A DNA stretch of 38,375 nucleotides, taken from NCBI GenBank assembly GCA_012837925.1, contig DUQE01000175.1:1-38375 (forward strand). The letters run 5' to 3'. The notes beneath the pieces were generated by a model. The model was not told the DNA's origin. It saw nothing but the letters and a program-made list of their open reading frames with translations, and did no database searches. This DNA comes from Bacillota bacterium (GTDB lineage: Bacteria; Bacillota; Limnochordia; Darwinibacteriales; Darwinibacteriaceae). The position numbers and the translations under genes were made by a program. Below are positions 37,186 to 38,375 of this stretch, piece after piece (positions within the stretch are counted from its first letter, which is position 1; every line of letters starts with the position of its first letter).

Positions 37186-37636
37186 CTAGTTCCCTCCACA
37201 TGATCAAAGCATCTTCTTTATCGTCCTGGTAATACTCCTTACGAATTCCATTCGGAACAAAGCCAAGTTTGGTGTACAGAGCCTGAGCACCTGTATTGCT
37301 GACCCGCACTTCCAGCGTCATGGCAATAACACCACGTCGTACTGCGGCTTTGGTCAATTCATCAATCAAGCCTTCTCCGATTCCCTGTCTCTGAAAGGCA
37401 GGGTCAACGGCTATGTTTGTAATATGTCCTTCATCGAGGATAATCCAAATACCGGCATAGCCCACAATACGCTCGCCCACCAAAGCAACGAAATAGATGG
37501 CGTTATCATTGCGCGTAACCTCGCTGACAAAAATGTTCCTCGACCAAGGTGTCGTAAAGCACTTGCTCTCCACAAGCTGAACCATGGGTATGTCGTCCAC
37601 GGTCATAACACGATAGACTACATTTGCTCCTGCCAT
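37157..37636 (-). CDS. rimI: Ribosomal protein bS18-type N-alpha-acetyltransferase RimI
   Basis: GNAT-family acetyltransferase; acetylates ribosomal protein S18 in E. coli. 159 residues with the acetyl-CoA P-loop FQRQGIGEGL, the IAVDPAF strand before it, and the EVRVSNTGAQALYTKLGF motif B. ATG at 37636 overlaps the tsaB stop by 19 bases. Sits between tsaB and tsaD, the standard Firmicutes order. Confidence 0.93.
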   Translation of the reverse strand: MAGANVVYRVMTVDDIPMVQLVESKCFTTPWSRNIFVSEVTRNDNAIYFVALVGERIVGYAGIWIILDEGHITNIAVDPAFQRQGIGEGLIDELTKAAVRRGVIAMTLEVRVSNTGAQALYTKLGFVPNGIRKEYYQDDKEDALIMWRELGEEWTNAGN

Positions 37637-38298
37637 TTCCTCTCGGCCTCCGTTTGACGCATGTAGGTAGGATTCAATGAGAAAGCATCACTGTGCTCAC
37701 CCTGCAAATACCGAGTATATCCTAAGTGGGCCACAGCGCTTGGACGAAGCAGGTTTTGGGAAGGTGGAACACTCTGCGAAGCACGAATCTGCTCCCCATA
37801 GTTGATGGCACCGTCGCCAACAAAAAGAAATTGCTCCTCGGAACGTTTGGAGCAGGAACACCAATCCAACACACTCTGATGTGATCCATAGGAGGGATCG
37901 ACGAGTGCGATTCCCTCCCGAAAAGCTTGCCAGAACACATTCTCCCGACGCGCGTCGACCATAGCGACCACAATGCCCGGGAAAAACTTGAACTGCCAAC
38001 CGTAGCCTTCCAGCGTTGTCACACCTACAATTGGAACTCCCAGGGCATAGCTTAGGCCCTTGGCTGTGCCAACACCGATACGAAGTCCCGTAAAGGAGCC
38101 CGGTCCCGTGACCACACTAAGTAAATCCAGTTCTTTGACCGTAATGCCTGCATCGGCCAGGAGCCGTTCTAGCGCGGGCAACAGCCTTTCAGAGTGGGTT
38201 GTACGAATGTTAAGGACAGATTCCCCCACAAGTCGATCATCTGAAAGTAGCGCTACGCCTCCTGTTACGGTTGACGTGTCTATGCCTAAAACGTTCAA
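37618..38298 (-). CDS. tsaB: tRNA threonylcarbamoyladenosine complex dimerisation subunit TsaB
   Basis: Non-catalytic partner of TsaD in t6A synthesis. 226 residues. GIDTSTVTGGVALL, THSERLLPALERLL and TGPGSFTGLRIGVGTAKGLSYALG are the hallmark segments. TTG start at 38298 with GGGGAGGA eight bases upstream; it overlaps the tsaE stop. Has the vestigial ASKHA fold lacking metal ligands, as usual. Confidence 0.96.
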   Translation of the reverse strand: MNVLGIDTSTVTGGVALLSDDRLVGESVLNIRTTHSERLLPALERLLADAGITVKELDLLSVVTGPGSFTGLRIGVGTAKGLSYALGVPIVGVTTLEGYGWQFKFFPGIVVAMVDARRENVFWQAFREGIALVDPSYGSHQSVLDWCSCSKRSEEQFLFVGDGAINYGEQIRASQSVPPSQNLLRPSAVAHLGYTRYLQGEHSDAFSLNPTYMRQTEAERKWQEQM

Positions 38299-38375
38299 GG
38301 AAAAATCCTCCCCAACTGTTCTTCAACTTGTTTACCTCGATCGCCGTAACCTACAATGGACAGCTGTCTCTCTTC
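38295..38375 (-). CDS. tsaE: tRNA threonylcarbamoyladenosine complex ATPase TsaE, C-terminal fragment
   Basis: The last 26 codons plus stop of an open frame entering from the right edge (ends ERQLSIVGYGDRGKQVEEQL, then GRIFP). Its stop overlaps the tsaB start. The 5' part, with the Walker A motif, lies outside the window. Called TsaE by position (tsaE-tsaB-rimI-tsaD) and by the shape of the C-terminal strand-helix; the sequence alone is too short to prove it. Confidence 0.75.
   Translation of the reverse strand, partial: EERQLSIVGYGDRGKQVEEQLGRIFP

Overview
The window reads as chromosomal core of a spore-forming, low-to-mid GC Bacillota (Firmicutes), most like the Clostridia or Limnochordia side of the phylum. 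Evidence: a valyl T-box leader, a CIRCE element before groESL, an L27 precursor with the Firmicutes N-terminal extension plus its Prp protease, minCDE beside mreBCD, sporulation genes (spoIVFB, a short spoIVFA-like gene, spoIID, a SleB-type hydrolase), consensus sigma-A promoters, strong Shine-Dalgarno sites and very frequent TTG starts. I do not assign a genus. All genes but one (the SleB-like lipoprotein) lie on the minus strand, so transcription runs from right to left. No mobile element, CRISPR array, tRNA or rRNA was seen.

Right end to left. (1) 38375-35446: tsaE (partial), tsaB, rimI, tsaD and comB, a tightly overlapped run centred on the tRNA t6A modification enzymes. (2) 35408-33232: groES-groEL behind a CIRCE operator and promoter, closed by a long hairpin. 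(3) 33153-30752: hpt, guaA and hisIE, a purine-related run. The guaA product lacks most of its glutaminase domain. (4) 30742-29929: a bidirectional terminator and the lone plus-strand sleB-like gene. (5) 29790-21130: pcrA-ligA-gatC-gatA-gatB, then an Lgt-like membrane protein with a degenerate active site and a Fur-family regulator. (6) 21133-16366: T-box-controlled valS, folC and a SPOR-domain membrane protein. (7) 16363-14845: a 2[4Fe-4S] ferredoxin with its own promoter, spoIID and a small unknown gene, ended by a terminator. (8) 14780-2257: maf-radC-mreB-mreC-mreD-mrdA-minC-minD-minE, the spoIVFA-like gene, spoIVFB, a two-gene radical-SAM system, and RNase G: cell shape, septum placement and sporulation signalling in one run. 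(9) 2260-1: promoter, leader, rplU-prp-rpmA, terminator, obg (partial), the ribosome-assembly cluster.

There is no large unexplained block. The only gene-free stretch over about 300 bases (20808-21129) is filled by the valS T-box leader. The most unusual points are the guaA product with an internally deleted glutaminase domain, the Lgt paralogue lacking catalytic residues, the SpoIVFA-like protein without a peptidase domain, the out-of-frame overlap of prp with the L27 cleavage-site codons, and several RNA hairpins at gene junctions. Most intergenic gaps are only a few to some tens of bases, and many genes overlap by 4 to 60 bases.
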